Notes under the pieces: generated by a model | Database searches by the model: none | What the model saw: the letters and a program-made list of their open reading frames with translations, nothing else | Told to the model about the DNA's origin: nothing | Made by a program: the position numbers and the translations under genes | Source of the DNA: Achatina immaculata | Lineage: Eukaryota > Mollusca > Gastropoda > Stylommatophora > Achatinidae | Direction: 5' to 3' | Length of the DNA stretch: 64,000 nt | NCBI GenBank assembly: GCA_009760885.1 | Contig: CM019708.1 | Coordinates: forward strand, 13,594,531 to 13,658,530 | Shown: piece after piece, positions 42,308 to 53,900 of the stretch | Layout: every line of letters starts with the position of its first letter | Position numbering within the stretch: the first letter of the stretch is position 1

Positions 42308-44513
42308 GGAAAATAAAACTAAAATTGAAAAGTCAACACAAGAAATGAGTACACAGAAAGATAAACATCCACAGCCTACAAGAAGAAAATACTAACATTA
42401 ATTTCAATCAGGAACTTGCCAATCATTCCAAAACACCCAGTGAAGTTGAGGAGATAGGTATAGATGAGTTATGGAATTCTTACAGCACAGCCATAATCAC
42501 AGCAGCAAAAGTAAGTGCTGGATTGAAAAAACCAAATAGAAAAGCATGGATATCAGATAAAACATGGAAGTATATACATGAAAGACGAGCAGTCAAATTA
42601 AACATGTTGAATGCAAAAACAGATCATGAAAGAGATTCGGCAAAAGCAAAATACAAAGACATAGACAAGAAAGTAAAAAGTTCAGCTAGAAGGGATAAAA
42701 GAGAATACATAGACAATATGGCGAAAGAGGCAGAAAAAGCAGCAAAAACAGGAGACAGCAAAACTTTATATAACATACAAAAGAGGCTAACAGGTACTAT
42801 TACATCTAAAGAAAGACCAATCCTTAGCAAAACTGGAACACTATTAACATCAAATAAAGACCAAAAGCAAAGATGGGCTGAACACTTCCAAGAAATACTC
42901 AATCGACCACACCCAAAAGAATTGTTAAACCTTGAAACTGACTTACCAGCCCCACAACTAAATGTCAATCTAGATGAAATTGAATTGCATGAAATTGAAA
43001 CAGCAGTGAATTTAATGGCTAACAACAAAGCTGCAGGTGAAGATGAAATAACAGCCGAGATGCTAAAAGCTATCAATAGTGACAACATGAGACAACTACA
43101 GAGAATGTTTAACAAGATTTGGAAAGAAGAAAAGGTCCCTTCTAATTGGAAGAAGGGAATCATTGTGAAAATACCAAAAAAGGGCAACCTTAGTGACTGT
43201 AACAACTGGAGAGGAGTAACCTTAATATCAGTTGTGTCAAAAGTATTTTGCAAGGTCATTTTGAATAGACTCAAATATATAGTGGATACTGCAATGAGAG
43301 AAGAACAAGCAGGATTTCGAAAAGGGAGAAGCTGTCTCGACCAGATCTTTACTCTCAGAATAATACTTGAAGAACATATTGAAAAGCAGAAACCATTAAT
43401 ACTGAATTTCATAGATTTTAAGAAGGCATTTGATAGCATACACAGAGATTCATTATGGAGAATTTTATGTCTATATGGAATACCATCTAAAATTGTCAAC
43501 ATCATTAAGGACTTATACAATGGATATGGTTGTGCAGTCAAGACAGAAGAAGGGATGAGTGAATGGTTCCAGATTGAAACAGGCGTGAAACAAGGATGTA
43601 TACTGTCTCCTTTACTTTTTGGGATTACAATAGACTTCATAATGAAAAAATGCTGCACAGGTAACACAGGTATTGACTGGGTACATGGGACCCAACTAGA
43701 AGATATTGATTTTGCTGATGACATAACTCTTATCAGTAATAATGTGAATTCCATGCAAGAAAAAACAGATAGCCTATCTTCACTGGCTAGCAAAATAGGA
43801 CTTGAAATTAACAAGGACAAAACAAAAATAATGAAAATTCCCATCAATCAAAATGGAAAAATACACATAGAAGGGACAGATATTGAAGAAGTCAATCAAT
43901 TTGCATACCTTGGCAGCTACATAGACCAGGATGGTGACACTAGAAAAGAAGTTAGGATCAGAATTGCAAAAGCAGCATCAATCTTCAAGAATCTTGAGAA
44001 CATATGGAATTCAAAAGTTATAAGCACAAAAACCAAGTTAAGACTATTCAATTCAAATGTAATATCCACCCTCATTTATGCATGCGAAAGCTGGAAAACA
44101 ACTAAAGAAATAGAAAATAAATTAGACTCTTTTGAAAACAAATGCCTAAGGAAAATACTCGGCATCAAGTGGAATGAATTCAAGAACAATGCAGAGATAA
44201 GACAGATGACTGAACAACAATCAGTCTCACGGGTGATCAGGAAAAGGAGATGGACATATGTTGGCCACTTGATGAGAAGAAATGAGCAGAGAATCCTAAA
44301 ACAAGCTATCAAGTGGAACACAACAGGCCGAAGAAAAAGGGGCAGACCGCGTGAAACTCTGAAGAGAACATTATTAAGAGAGGCCAAGTTAACAGGCATA
44401 AAATCCTTTGATGAGGTTGAAAGACTCGCCGAAGACAGGAAAAATTGGCGAACTACTTTGCGAGCCCTATGTGACGTCTAACGGCACGGGAAGGATATAA
44501 GATATAAGATAAG
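42308..44513 (+). mobile_element. L2fam LINE, 5'-truncated, young
   Basis: The insertion is bounded by the 9-mer ATGAACTAG (42299-42307 and 44514-44522), a likely target duplication. It starts inside the EN-RT linker (RIKLKLKS-like codons), carries a complete RT and ends shortly after the stop in a GGATATAAGATATAAGATA tail. One in-frame stop (TGA near 42345) lies upstream of the open RT frame. Compared with 2.5-5.55 kb it is far better preserved, so it is a recent 5'-truncated insertion. Confidence 0.88.
42523..44481 (+). CDS. LINE reverse transcriptase (L2fam), open
   Basis: The uninterrupted frame has 652 codons. It encodes the element's reverse transcriptase without the endonuclease. Visible are a Lys/Glu-rich linker (1-180); WKKGIIVKIPKKGNLSDCNN and [17 protein letters not shown] in the fingers; motif A LNFIDFKKAFD with Asp298; GVKQGCILSPLLF (354-366); motif C FADD (397-400); the thumb region YACESWK; and the Arg-rich tail RKRRWTYVGHLMRR, GRRKRGRPRETLKRT. 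It ends RTTLRALCDV just before the tail. The first Met is arbitrary, since similarity continues upstream. There is no EN domain, so this copy could not retrotranspose alone, though the RT might be enzymatically intact if expressed. Confidence 0.88.
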   Translation: MKKPNRKAWISDKTWKYIHERRAVKLNMLNAKTDHERDSAKAKYKDIDKKVKSSARRDKREYIDNMAKEAEKAAKTGDSKTLYNIQKRLTGTITSKERPILSKTGTLLTSNKDQKQRWAEHFQEILNRPHPKELLNLETDLPAPQLNVNLDEIELHEIETAVNLMANNKAAGEDEITAEMLKAINSDNMRQLQRMFNKIWKEEKVPSNWKKGIIVKIPKKGNLSDCNNWRGVTLISVVSKVFCKVILNRLKYIVDTAMREEQAGFRKGRSCLDQIFTLRIILEEHIEKQKPLILNFIDFKKAFDSIHRDSLWRILCLYGIPSKIVNIIKDLYNGYGCAVKTEEGMSEWFQIETGVKQGCILSPLLFGITIDFIMKKCCTGNTGIDWVHGTQLEDIDFADDITLISNNVNSMQEKTDSLSSLASKIGLEINKDKTKIMKIPINQNGKIHIEGTDIEEVNQFAYLGSYIDQDGDTRKEVRIRIAKAASIFKNLENIWNSKVISTKTKLRLFNSNVISTLIYACESWKTTKEIENKLDSFENKCLRKILGIKWNEFKNNAEIRQMTEQQSVSRVIRKRRWTYVGHLMRRNEQRILKQAIKWNTTGRRKRGRPRETLKRTLLREAKLTGIKSFDEVERLAEDRKNWRTTLRALCDV

Positions 44514-44596
44514 ATGAACTAGAAATAAACAAATCGAAGCTGGTAAAAAAGAGACCCTACCTCGTTAATGTGACGTACAGATAATGTGATCTTCAG

Positions 44597-45190
44597 GCAG
44601 TCAGTCATTTGCATGTCCCTTGCGGAACTTTGCCTCCCTAACAGCTCTAATGTAGGCCTCTCGGTTGTAAGCAAGACGCCCTACTGCTGATGCATCCATT
44701 CGCAGATTATCAACGATGTCTTGCAGCCATCTTCCCTTGGTCTTCCTCTCTTTCTTTCACTCCATTATGTCCCCTTCCAAGACGGTCTTCTCTAAACTAT
44801 CACGACGTTTAATGTGTCCAAAATATTTAAGTTTTCTCTGTTTAATTTTTCTTACTGGGAAAACCTTCTTCAGTATTAAGTTCTTGCAGTGTGGATATAT
44901 TTGATCTTTTTTTTAATGTAGCTGATATTTGAAGAACTCTTCTGTAGCATGTACATTCAAAGGCATTTATGTGTTTCCCAACTGTTTTGTTATGTGTCCA
45001 GGTCTCACGGGCATATGTTGCGATGGGAAAGATGCATGCTCTTAAAAATCTTATTTTTGTAGTTTTGTCTGTTCCTCTCCACAGCTTCTTTAGTTGTTTT
45101 ACTTTCTGAAGAGCGATAGATGTTCTCCTTTTAATTTCCCTCATTGTATCTATGTGATCTTAGTGTTCAGTTTTTCTTTGTCCTGTCCGG
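44597..45190 (-). mobile_element. L3fam LINE 3' end (left arm of inverted pair)
   Basis: The minus strand gives MREIKRRTSIALQKVKQLKK, then FLRACIFPIATYARETWT, FECTCYRRVLQISATL and (frameshifted) the Arg-rich tail and CATGCAAATGACTGACTG tail. This is the longest L3fam copy here and shows the family has a CFDP2/RTE-like RT C terminus. Frameshifted; inactive. Confidence 0.82.
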
Positions 45191-45573
45191 CAGACTAGAG
45201 GTTGACCTGGTCAGTATCAAGGTTTGCCACTTTCCCCTATTTTAAAACCAGATCTACTGGGTCCCTGTATCCAGAGTCGCACCACCGACCACCAGCATGG
45301 AAAACCAATGAAGAAACAATTACTCTCAAAAAACATTTTTATTACACATTTCATTTTAAGCAATAGAAAGAAAGAAAGAGAGAAAGAAAGAGAGAGAGAA
45401 AGAAAGAAAGACAGAAAGAAAGAATTGGCAAATACTATTTTAGTTAAAAGTAAATTAAAATCCACCCATCCATGTCACTAATTTTACAGGTTCAGATATG
45501 CACTTTATGGTATTTTTGTAAAATTATTATTATTTAGTAATAGGAAACACACACAAATAAGATTTTGTAAGGG
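45191..45573. other. Spacer of the L3fam inverted pair; (GAAA)n at 45363-45425
   Basis: Unrecognised sequence holding a GAAA/GAGA microsatellite of about 60 bp. No gene. Confidence 0.5.
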
Positions 45574-46040
45574 CATGCATCTTTCCCATCGCAACATATG
45601 CCTGTGAGACCTTGACACTTAACAAAACAGCTGAGAACCTCATAAATGCCTTTGAATGTAAATGCTACAGAAGAGTTCTTCAGATATCATGGACACACAC
45701 ACACAAAAAAGAACAAATATATCCATACTACAAGAACTTAATATTGAAGAAGGCTGGCTAGTAAAGATGATTAAAGAGAGAACACTTAAATATTTTTGGA
45801 CACATTAAACGTCATGATAATCTAGAGAAGACCGTCTTGGAAGGGTACATAATGGGAAAATTAAGGAGAGGAAGAACAAAGTGAAGATGGCTGCAAGACA
45901 TCGTTGATGATCTGCAAATGGATGCATCAGCAGCAGGCCATCTTGCTCACAACCGAGAGACCTACAGGAGTGCTGTTAGGGAGGCAAAGTTCCTTATGGG
46001 ACATGCAAATGAATGAATGAATGAATGAATGAATGAATAG
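45574..46040 (+). mobile_element. L3fam LINE 3' end (right arm of inverted pair)
   Basis: The + strand starts in the CATCTTTCCCATCGCAACATA segment that 44597-45190 has in reverse, and continues through NAFECKCYRRVLQIS-like codons and LNIEEGWLVKMIK to the AGHLAHNRE segment and a stop. An (ATGA)n tail of about seven units follows. A short (AC)n insertion lies near 45695. Frameshifted; inactive. Confidence 0.85.
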
Positions 46041-46689
46041 GAAACAATCTCAATGCATTCGAGACACAGCCGTGTCCCAGCCGCTCACAGTCCCACGACC
46101 ATCGCAGAGTAGCTCTGTTGATGTCCCAGTTAGAAACAGATTATAAAACTGTCTGATAAGTTCTTTCTCTCACCCGATTGCCACACGTGACACGAACTTC
46201 ATGTTGTAGTGTCTTGAGCAAAGGATTTTTCATCTTTGCCCAAAGCCACAGTCATGACTGCGTTACTAGGTAATCTATTCACATTTTTGTCACCTCTGAC
46301 TTCAATGTGACCTGGTCAGTATACCCTTTTGAAGACCTTTCACATTATGATCAGTCAAGAAGCTCCATCCTGTCACAATGGCCGTTGTGATGTATCACTC
46401 ACAACTAGCCATGGAATAACAGATTATGCAGCCGCTGTGATGCATCACTCACACTTAACTTTGGACTCGTCTTCTTCTTCTTCTTCGCTCGCTTTTACCA
46501 CCAAGACCTCCCGTGGCTGAATTATTTACTCCCGTGGTCCTCCTGTGGTTCCCGGGAGGACCACACGAGATCCCCGAGAGGACCACGAGAGATTCAGAGT
46601 ATCACGGGGCTTGAGCCTGTATTCTTGGTGGGTCGCAGAAGCGGGATTGCGTGACACCGTGGTTTTCGTTGCACCAGTTTAGTCTAGAG
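46041..46689. other. No gene recognised
   Basis: Includes a (TCT)n run at 46470-46490 and imperfect repeats of GACCACACGAGA type at 46540-46600. No domain seen. Confidence 0.35.
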
Positions 46690-46910
46690 TTGGACTTTCT
46701 CACCGGAAAACCTCGACATGTTTTGGATATCAGTATATCCCCGCTGGGTGAGAGGTGGTTGCCCATCCAGCCTAGAGTTGGACTTTCTCACCGGAAAACC
46801 TCGACGTGGTTTGGGATATCCGTGTATCCCCGCTGGGTGAGAGGTGGTTGCCCATCCAGTCCAGCACTGGACTTTCTCACCAGAAAACCTCAGCGTGATT
46901 AGGATATACA
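46690..46910 (+). repeat. 88-bp tandem repeat, ~2.5 copies
   Basis: The unit starts GACTTTCTCACCGGAAAACC and includes CCCCGCTGGGTGAGAGGTGG; copies begin at 46693, 46781 and 46870. Both strands keep short open frames. Function unknown. Confidence 0.88.
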
Positions 46911-47694
46911 TACATCCTCGTCACTGGCCGGGAGGAGTTTCACTCCACGCGCGGCATCCGAAGAATCTACCCTGCAGTGTAACTTTAGAATAACAGCTCA
47001 CTGTAGTCGCTAAGATGTATCACAATTAATTATTGAATAACCCCTCACAATCCCTTCGTGCACTGCATCAGTCTCCACGAACTAAATAAATGCCAAAGTA
47101 GCTGCCCCGTGTCCATCTTTCTGCTTTATGTTTTAACGTAGGAAGTCAAAAGTTTCCTCATAACCTTTCCGCCATTTTGGAACACCACAGAACACGGACC
47201 ACGCTCCACCCCTCTACACACAGAACAAAATTAAAATGGCCGGCGACGCATAGGTTAAATTAGGCAATAAAACAAAATTATCAGCCAGAAAATACAACTT
47301 TGTAGGAAAACTAAATCTGATGATAGCTCAAAGGCGACTAATGTACATATATGCGTATTAACATGAGACCGCAGTTGTCCATCATTCGTAAGTAGCTCAG
47401 ATTTAAAACCTGACTTTAAACATTTCAGTAAAACAACGCACTTCTAAATCCACTGATTTGTCTCGAGGAAAAGCTTTAGCATAATTTGAATAAACAAAAG
47501 ATGTCAATGAGGATGGTGACGATGATAATGCTTTCCAAAGAAGCAAAGAAAAAAAAAACAAGAAGGGAGTTATCTTCACTTTCTCTAACTCAAGGTGGAG
47601 CAGGTATCACACAGACTAGACCCCCTACAGCTATCTTCATCACGTGACGAATACCCTGGTACAACATATCTTTTTACGTGGGCTCACAATATTA
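46911..47694. other. No gene recognised
   Basis: AT-rich sequence with no supported feature. Confidence 0.35.
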
Positions 47695-48437
47695 AGGGGA
47701 AGATGTTACAATGTTAAACAATATGTAATGGAATATGTCACACTTAAGAGAAGATGTCACGAATTTAAACAGTATGCCGGGTAAGATGTCACAATTTCAA
47801 ACAATATGTAGGGGAAGATGTCACAATTTTAAGCAGTATGCAATAGAAAAAGCCACAATTTAAACAGTAAGTAGTAGAAAATGCCATAGTTTTAAACAAT
47901 GTGTAGAGGAAGATGTCACAAATTTTAAAAAATATGTAGGGGAATATGCCGCAATTTTAAACTATGTGAAGGGATAGATGTCACAATTTTAAACAATATT
48001 AAGGGGAAGATGTCACAATTTTGAACAATATTAAGGGGAAGATGTCACAATTTTAAGCAATATTAACGGGAAGATGTCACGATTTTAGACAATATTAAGG
48101 GGAAGATGTCACAATTTTAAACAGTATTAAGGAGAAGATGTCACAATTTTAAACAGTATTAAGGGGAAGATGTCACAATTTTAAACAATATTAAGGGGAA
48201 GATGTCACAATTTTAAACAGCATTAAGGGGAAGATGTCACAATTTTAAACAATATTAAGGGGAAGATGTCACAATTTTAAACAGTATTAAGGGGAAGATG
48301 TCACAATTTTAAACAGTATTAAAGGGAAGATGTCACAATTTTAAACAATATTAAGGAGAAAATGTCACAATTTTAAACAATATTAAGGGGAAGATGTCAC
48401 AATTTTAAACAATATTAAGGGGAAGATGTCACAATTT
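47695..48437 (+). repeat. 31-32-bp minisatellite, ~23 copies
   Basis: The unit is GGGGAAGATGTCACAATTTT followed by AAACAATATTAA. Copies are degenerate at the left and nearly identical from 48000 on. The array ends inside a unit exactly at the border of interspersed repeat copy b. Confidence 0.95.
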
Positions 48438-48765
48438 TAGGGGACGAAGACGCTGTTTGATTTGTCAGTCAACAACCCGCGACTGATATGCAGCGCCAAG
48501 GTTGACGAAGCATAGCTGGCCAAGACCCTGTCCTACTTCTACGTTGGTACCCCCAGTAGTAGGCTGTGGCTGGCTAATATAGCAGGGATCGTCATAGTCC
48601 CCATGGTGGTGGAGCTTGCTAAGAAGTGTTGGCAAAACGTCCTGCTCTTTAGCTCCACAAAGAAACTGATTAATAGCCGCCGTAGCCCACTCCCAATCCG
48701 ACACGATGCTGTGTCTCAACATCTTCCCCGCATCGGCTGCAATGAACACCAACTCGTAGTTTCAG
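48438..48765. repeat. Unclassified interspersed repeat, copy b
   Basis: Aligns by eye end to end with 27088-27411 (GAAGACGCTG, GACTGATATGCAGC, CCAAGACCCTGTCCTACTTC, ATAGTCCCCATGGTGGTGGA, GACACGATGCTGTGTCTCAA, CATCGGCTGCAATGAACA). A (GAA)n run follows at 48772-48790. Confidence 0.75.
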
Positions 48766-48790
48766 AAACATAGAAGAAGAAGAAGAAGAA

Positions 48791-49599
48791 CTGCTCCCTT
48801 CCTATTTTCGTTCGATAGCAAGAGTTTAAGCCATCTTTCACCCACAATTTCTGTAACATACAGACCTCTACTTGCTAAGATTTATCTTACACATCTCTAA
48901 TTCTGCCACGTCTGGCTTCTATCTGCTATAATCAGCAACTGACGGTTTTAGAACAGATGGTTTTCTTCACAAAAAACGTCTGGCAGCTGCCCACATATAA
49001 CTGATAAGCTGCCACTGGTTGCTGTCTGTCTGTTCTAGAGAGGGCTGACGTGCTGTCTTTCTATTGTCCGGACTAGCAAGGTTTGCACCCATGTCTGTTG
49101 GAAATGCTCTGTGGTTTTCTTGTAGCTTCACATGATAAGTTGCTGATCAGAAATGTTGTTGGATTAGTAGCAATTCCTGTAGTTGTTATCGCTATTATTG
49201 ATGCTGCAGTGCTGGTATATAAATTGTTATAAAAAGCGTCACGTCGGATTGAGAGTTGGTTAAAGTTAAAACGTTGGAATGCTATCATCGCACATCTGAC
49301 TAGTCCATATGGGCTCCAATCTTGTTCTCTGACGGAAGATTTCAGCACAGTGCACGTGTTCGTAGTAGGGATGGGGGTGGGGTGGGGTAGGGGAGGGAGC
49401 TCTGACAGACGGAGACTGACTTGTGGGGATCGACCCCATTCCTAAAGTCTTAGACTGCCAGAAAAACCGATTTGGCCAGTTCTGCTTTGTCAACATCTTT
49501 CGCTGCTTCCAAGAGCTTGCCCGAAACAAAGCTTCTGTGACAGTTACACTACCCTCGGTGCCCGTCGATCTTTATCTACGATACGAGGAGCTAGCTTAT
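48791..49599. other. No gene recognised
   Basis: No supported feature. G-rich patch at 49368-49398. Confidence 0.35.
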
Positions 49600-50085
49600 G
49601 TTGATACAAGTCTTATGACATAGACAGCTAGTCTATGTTATTACAAATTTGCTGGCCTAGACAACTAGTCTATATTATTACAAATTTGTTGACCTATTCA
49701 GCCAGTCTATGGTATTACAGGTCTGGTGACTTATACAATCAGTCTATATTATTACAAGCCAAATGACCTAGACAAATAGCGTGTTATCAAAAGTCTGATG
49801 ATCTAGACAATCTATGTTATTATAAGCCAAGTGACCTAGACAGCGTGTCTATGTTGTTACAAGTCTTACGACCTAGACAGCCAGTCTATGTTATTACATG
49901 TCTGATGACCTAGACAATCTTTGTTATTACAAGCTAAGTGAACTATACAGCTACTCTATGTTATTACAAGTCTGCTGACCTAAACAGCTTGTTTATTTTA
50001 TTACAAGTCTTATAACCCAGACATCTAATCTAATTTATTCGAAGTCTGCTGACCTAGACAGTCAGTGTCCACTACAAGTCTAGAG
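49600..50085 (+). repeat. Degenerate ~43-bp minisatellite, ~11 copies
   Basis: Units contain GTCTATGTTATTACAAGTCT and GACCTAGACAGCC with many substitutions, so the array is old. Confidence 0.85.
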
Positions 50086-50699
50086 ATACAAGTTAGGTCT
50101 TCCGCATCTAAAACTTCAATCTAGCCAACACAAAACTGATCAGCAAGTTCTCAATGCCCGATAAGTTTCCTGAGTTGCGGTTTTTCAGACAGTTCTGGGA
50201 AGTCAGTATGATAGTTCTCAGTTCTTCCTGCTCTATGGTTTTGTTTCACGACAGAAACAGAGTTCAATCTGAAAAAAAAAGTTTAGCGAACATCTACAAA
50301 AATTCAAATAACTTGTGTAGATTTTAATTTAGACACAGAAAAGTCACCAGAGACACATCTGGTATTTCAGCAAGACTGACATTAACCTGCCCAAGACCAG
50401 TGTAATAACCATTCCACTTGTTTTTGAGGAACAATCAGGGGCGGCACCGGAGATGCTTTGCTGCCTAAGCAAGTTTGACTAAACGATTAATTACAGTGTA
50501 TAGGGCTATGCCCCTCAAAGTTAGGTAGTGAGTTTCTTTTAATGTTTTATTGTAATTAGCTTAAAAGTAACTCGGGCCTTGGGTGCAACCACACATCAGA
50601 TCTGTCCAATACTTTGTGAGACACCTCTTCTTCTGTCAACACTTTTTGAGACACTTCGTCTTTTACGAAATAGTTATGCTTTTTTCCCCCCTGTGTTCT
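50086..50699. other. Upstream of the EF-hand coding exon; no gene recognised
   Basis: Probably intron or 5' flank of the EF-hand gene, since the first coding exon has a splice acceptor. A pyrimidine-rich tract (about 50670-50705) leads into that acceptor. No promoter identified. Confidence 0.4.
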
Positions 50700-50707
50700 C
50701 TTTTCAG
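50700..50707 (+). other. Splice acceptor before first coding exon
   Basis: A long pyrimidine tract and TTTTCAG end at 50707, six bases before the ATG (CTAAAATG). A non-coding 5' exon must therefore lie upstream; I could not place it. Confidence 0.65.
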
Positions 50708-50712
50708 CTAAA

Positions 50713-50871
50713 ATGTTGCTCAGGTTGTCTCTGCTGTTCCTTATACCAGCCTACGCTCTGGCGCAGGTTAACCTCAAGCCGTACAACCAAACTGCAGCTA
50801 TTTTGTTTAGTCTTAGCGACACCAACAAAGATGGCATTCTTACACAGGGCGAGATGGACGCTAACTTCCGG
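50713..50871 (+). CDS. EF-hand gene, coding exon 1
   Basis: 53 codons: signal peptide, a short mature N terminus (QVNLKPYNQTAAILFSL) and EF loop 1. The donor is CGG|GTAACT, phase 0. The ATG is the first after the acceptor and starts the signal peptide, so the start is well supported. Confidence 0.82.
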
Positions 50872-50906
50872 GTAACTGTCTTGTTAGTTGTATTATGTTG
50901 TGTGTG

Positions 50907-50961
<55 letters not shown>

Positions 50962-53900
50962 TTTACATATAAAGTTCTCCGTAATCCTAACAAAAAAACT
51001 GCAACCATCTTTTATGTTCCCTTCGCGAGCAACAGTTGCTTGTATGTTCCATCTAACTCCCTCTTTGGAGCGCTCACATCTCACCGGAAGCTCCGAACTG
51101 TTGCTCTCTGCAGTTGACACTGTGATGACCGCAAAAAAAGCTGTCAGAAAAGAAATGAACTAAGACCAAATACTGGAATCCTAGGTAGACTTAATAGGAG
51201 ACCTTCTCTGAAGATTTCACCACCTGCGAAGATCAGGGCCGTCTTAACAGCAATGTAGGCCCTGGGAAAGGAAAACAAAATAATGGGGCCCCATACCCAC
51301 CCATTCATGGAAATAAAAGAGATCACCCTGCCTAGATCGCCACAACTTCCCAATCTTTGTTCCTCTCACTTCTTCGCCCAAAGCCAAGCTGGGCTTCATT
51401 GTACAAGCTGGTGTTGTTCTTGTTTGGTGTATCCTAGTGCATCTTTTTTTTTCGGTTATTTTATGAGTGCATTAAAATTAATAATTAACATTAATCGGTT
51501 GGTGACAACTTCACCACGAGGTGCCCTGGAGTTAAGACGGTACCGAAGATAGTGCCTGTTTGATGTATTAATGTTTGTAGTGAGGACAGGGCCTTGTTGT
51601 CCAGCCCTACTTAAAACTTGTCATTATTTAACCCACACATAGAAGAGTTACGCTAGCAATACTTGAATCATGGGGCCCGTTGGCAACTTCCCAGCCTGCG
51701 CATGCGCTAAGAGGTACTAGCAGGGTACTATGTCTTCGTGGATAGTTATGTACACTTGTCATAGAACTTTTATGTATGGATAGTTACTGTACAACTGACA
51801 TACTAGCATTCTGTGTGGACAGTAACAACGCTGTTTAACAACGCTGTCTGGCCAAGGGGGCAACTAGGGCCAAACCTGAAGACAAAAGACCAAAACGACT
51901 GGGTCTTGCAAACAAACAAAACCAAAAAAAAAACATAATTTTCTCGTTCACATGTTCCCAGAAATACAGGCATAACATCGTATGCGCTAACAGCATGGAA
52001 ACGGGGATTTTTACCTTTATGTTAACAGAACCAGCATGAGGGATGCTGCTCTTCAAGATAATCCTGTACAACTTCCAGACTGAACCAATCTTCACCTGCT
52101 CCTCTGCGTTCTTCTAGTCCCATGAAAGCCGCTATCATTACTTAACAGCACAGAAGAATTCACACTTATCGATGGATAGCAAACAAAAAATGCAAATGAA
52201 AACCAAAGAAATATCGGTATTAGAATAAAAATAGTAAATATGAACAGTACATTTGCATCAGAGTGCGTAGGAAATGGAAAGAAGCGAGAGGGAAAATGAT
52301 GTTTATTTTTATTTATTTCCTTCGTGTTTTTATGCGCTCCTTGGAAACTTATATAAGTAATTAGATTAAGGGTTTCGTCTCGTCTCTGCGAGGCGTGTCC
52401 CGCACGACCCAGACATAGATGTCCCATGAGGGCCAAAACAGATCTCAGAAGAACACTTGATTTATGAGTGAACGAGGGCTGAGATGGACCAAGACCGGGG
52501 CAGTCTTCAGGTTATAAAGTTGCTATTTTGCTGGCGAAAAGGTCATGATAAATGTTTACAAAAGGGCTTGACGTGAAAGTTTCAGAATGTAAATATAGTG
52601 TCAAGGTGACGATATATGATTGTCTGTCAAGAAAGGCAATTTTACAGAGTTATTAAACTCCATTACTTGCAATTAACACTACTGAAAAGACTTGATAAAT
52701 CATTTTTATTATATCGTTAAATATCTTACTACATAATTTTCATGGTCCAAAGTCAGTCTGCAACTTCATGCGTTAAAGTCTTAAATTTATAACTGATGCC
52801 GCGGCCGCTAAATAATTATGGAATCGCTAACAATTTTATATTTCTTGCAGGACTTTGTTTTCTCACTAAAAGAAAAAAAAACAGAACTAGACAATAAAAA
52901 TGAAGCACTTAAAAATATTGCTTTTAATAATATTGTCTTATACTCGTATTACTGTATTTCAGATAATATTAATTACCAAATAAATTATTTCCCCTCGCAA
53001 TCAGCGACCCATAGCTAACATGCCAGCGTTAGGGCTAGTCAACCATAGCTAACATGCCAGCGTTAGGACTAGTCAACCATAGCTAATATAGCAGCCGTTA
53101 TGACTAGTGAACCATAGCTAATATAGCAGAATTAGGGATAGTCAACCATAGCTAATATAGCAGTGTTAGGGATAGTCAACCATAGCTAACATGCTAGCTT
53201 TAGGACTAGTGAACCATAGCTAATATGGCAGCGTTATGACTAGTGAACCAAAGCTAATATAGCAGCTTTAGGGCTAGTCAACCATAGCTAACATGCCAGC
53301 GTTAGGACTAGTGAACCATAGCTAATATGGCAGCGTTAGGATTTGTGAACCATAGCTAACATGCCAGCGTTAGGACTAGTGAACCATAGCTAACATGCCA
53401 GCGTTAGGACTAGTGAACCATGGCTAACATGCCCGCGTTAGGACTAGTGAACCATGGCTAATATGGCAGCGTTAGGACTAGTGAACCATAGCTAACATGC
53501 CAGCGTTAGGACTAGTGAACCATGGCTAACATGCCCGCGTTAGGACTAGTGAACCATAGCTAACATGCCCGCGTTAGGACTAGTGAACCATGGCTAATAT
53601 GGCAGCGTTAGGGCTACTTAAGCATAGCTAACATGGCAGTTTTAGGGCTGTTGAACCATAGGTAACATGTCAGAGTTAGGGGTGGTGAACCATAGCTAAC
53701 ATGCCAGCGTTAGTGCTACTTAAGCATAGCTAACATGCCAGCGTTAGTGCTACTTAAGCATAGCTAACATGCCAGCGTTAGTGCTACTTAAGCAAAGCTA
53801 ACATGCCAGCGTTAGTGCTACTTAAGCATAGCTAACATGGCAGTTTTAGGGCTGTTGAACCATAGGTAATATGGCAGCTTTAGGGCTGTTGAACCATAGG

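Noticed and set aside
42624..43847. 407-codon frame on the minus strand
   Set aside because: It is the antisense shadow of the intact LINE reverse transcriptase, whose + strand frame carries all catalytic motifs.
46651..46902. Short open frames on both strands over the 88-bp repeat
   Set aside because: Frames follow the tandem unit and show no recognisable family.
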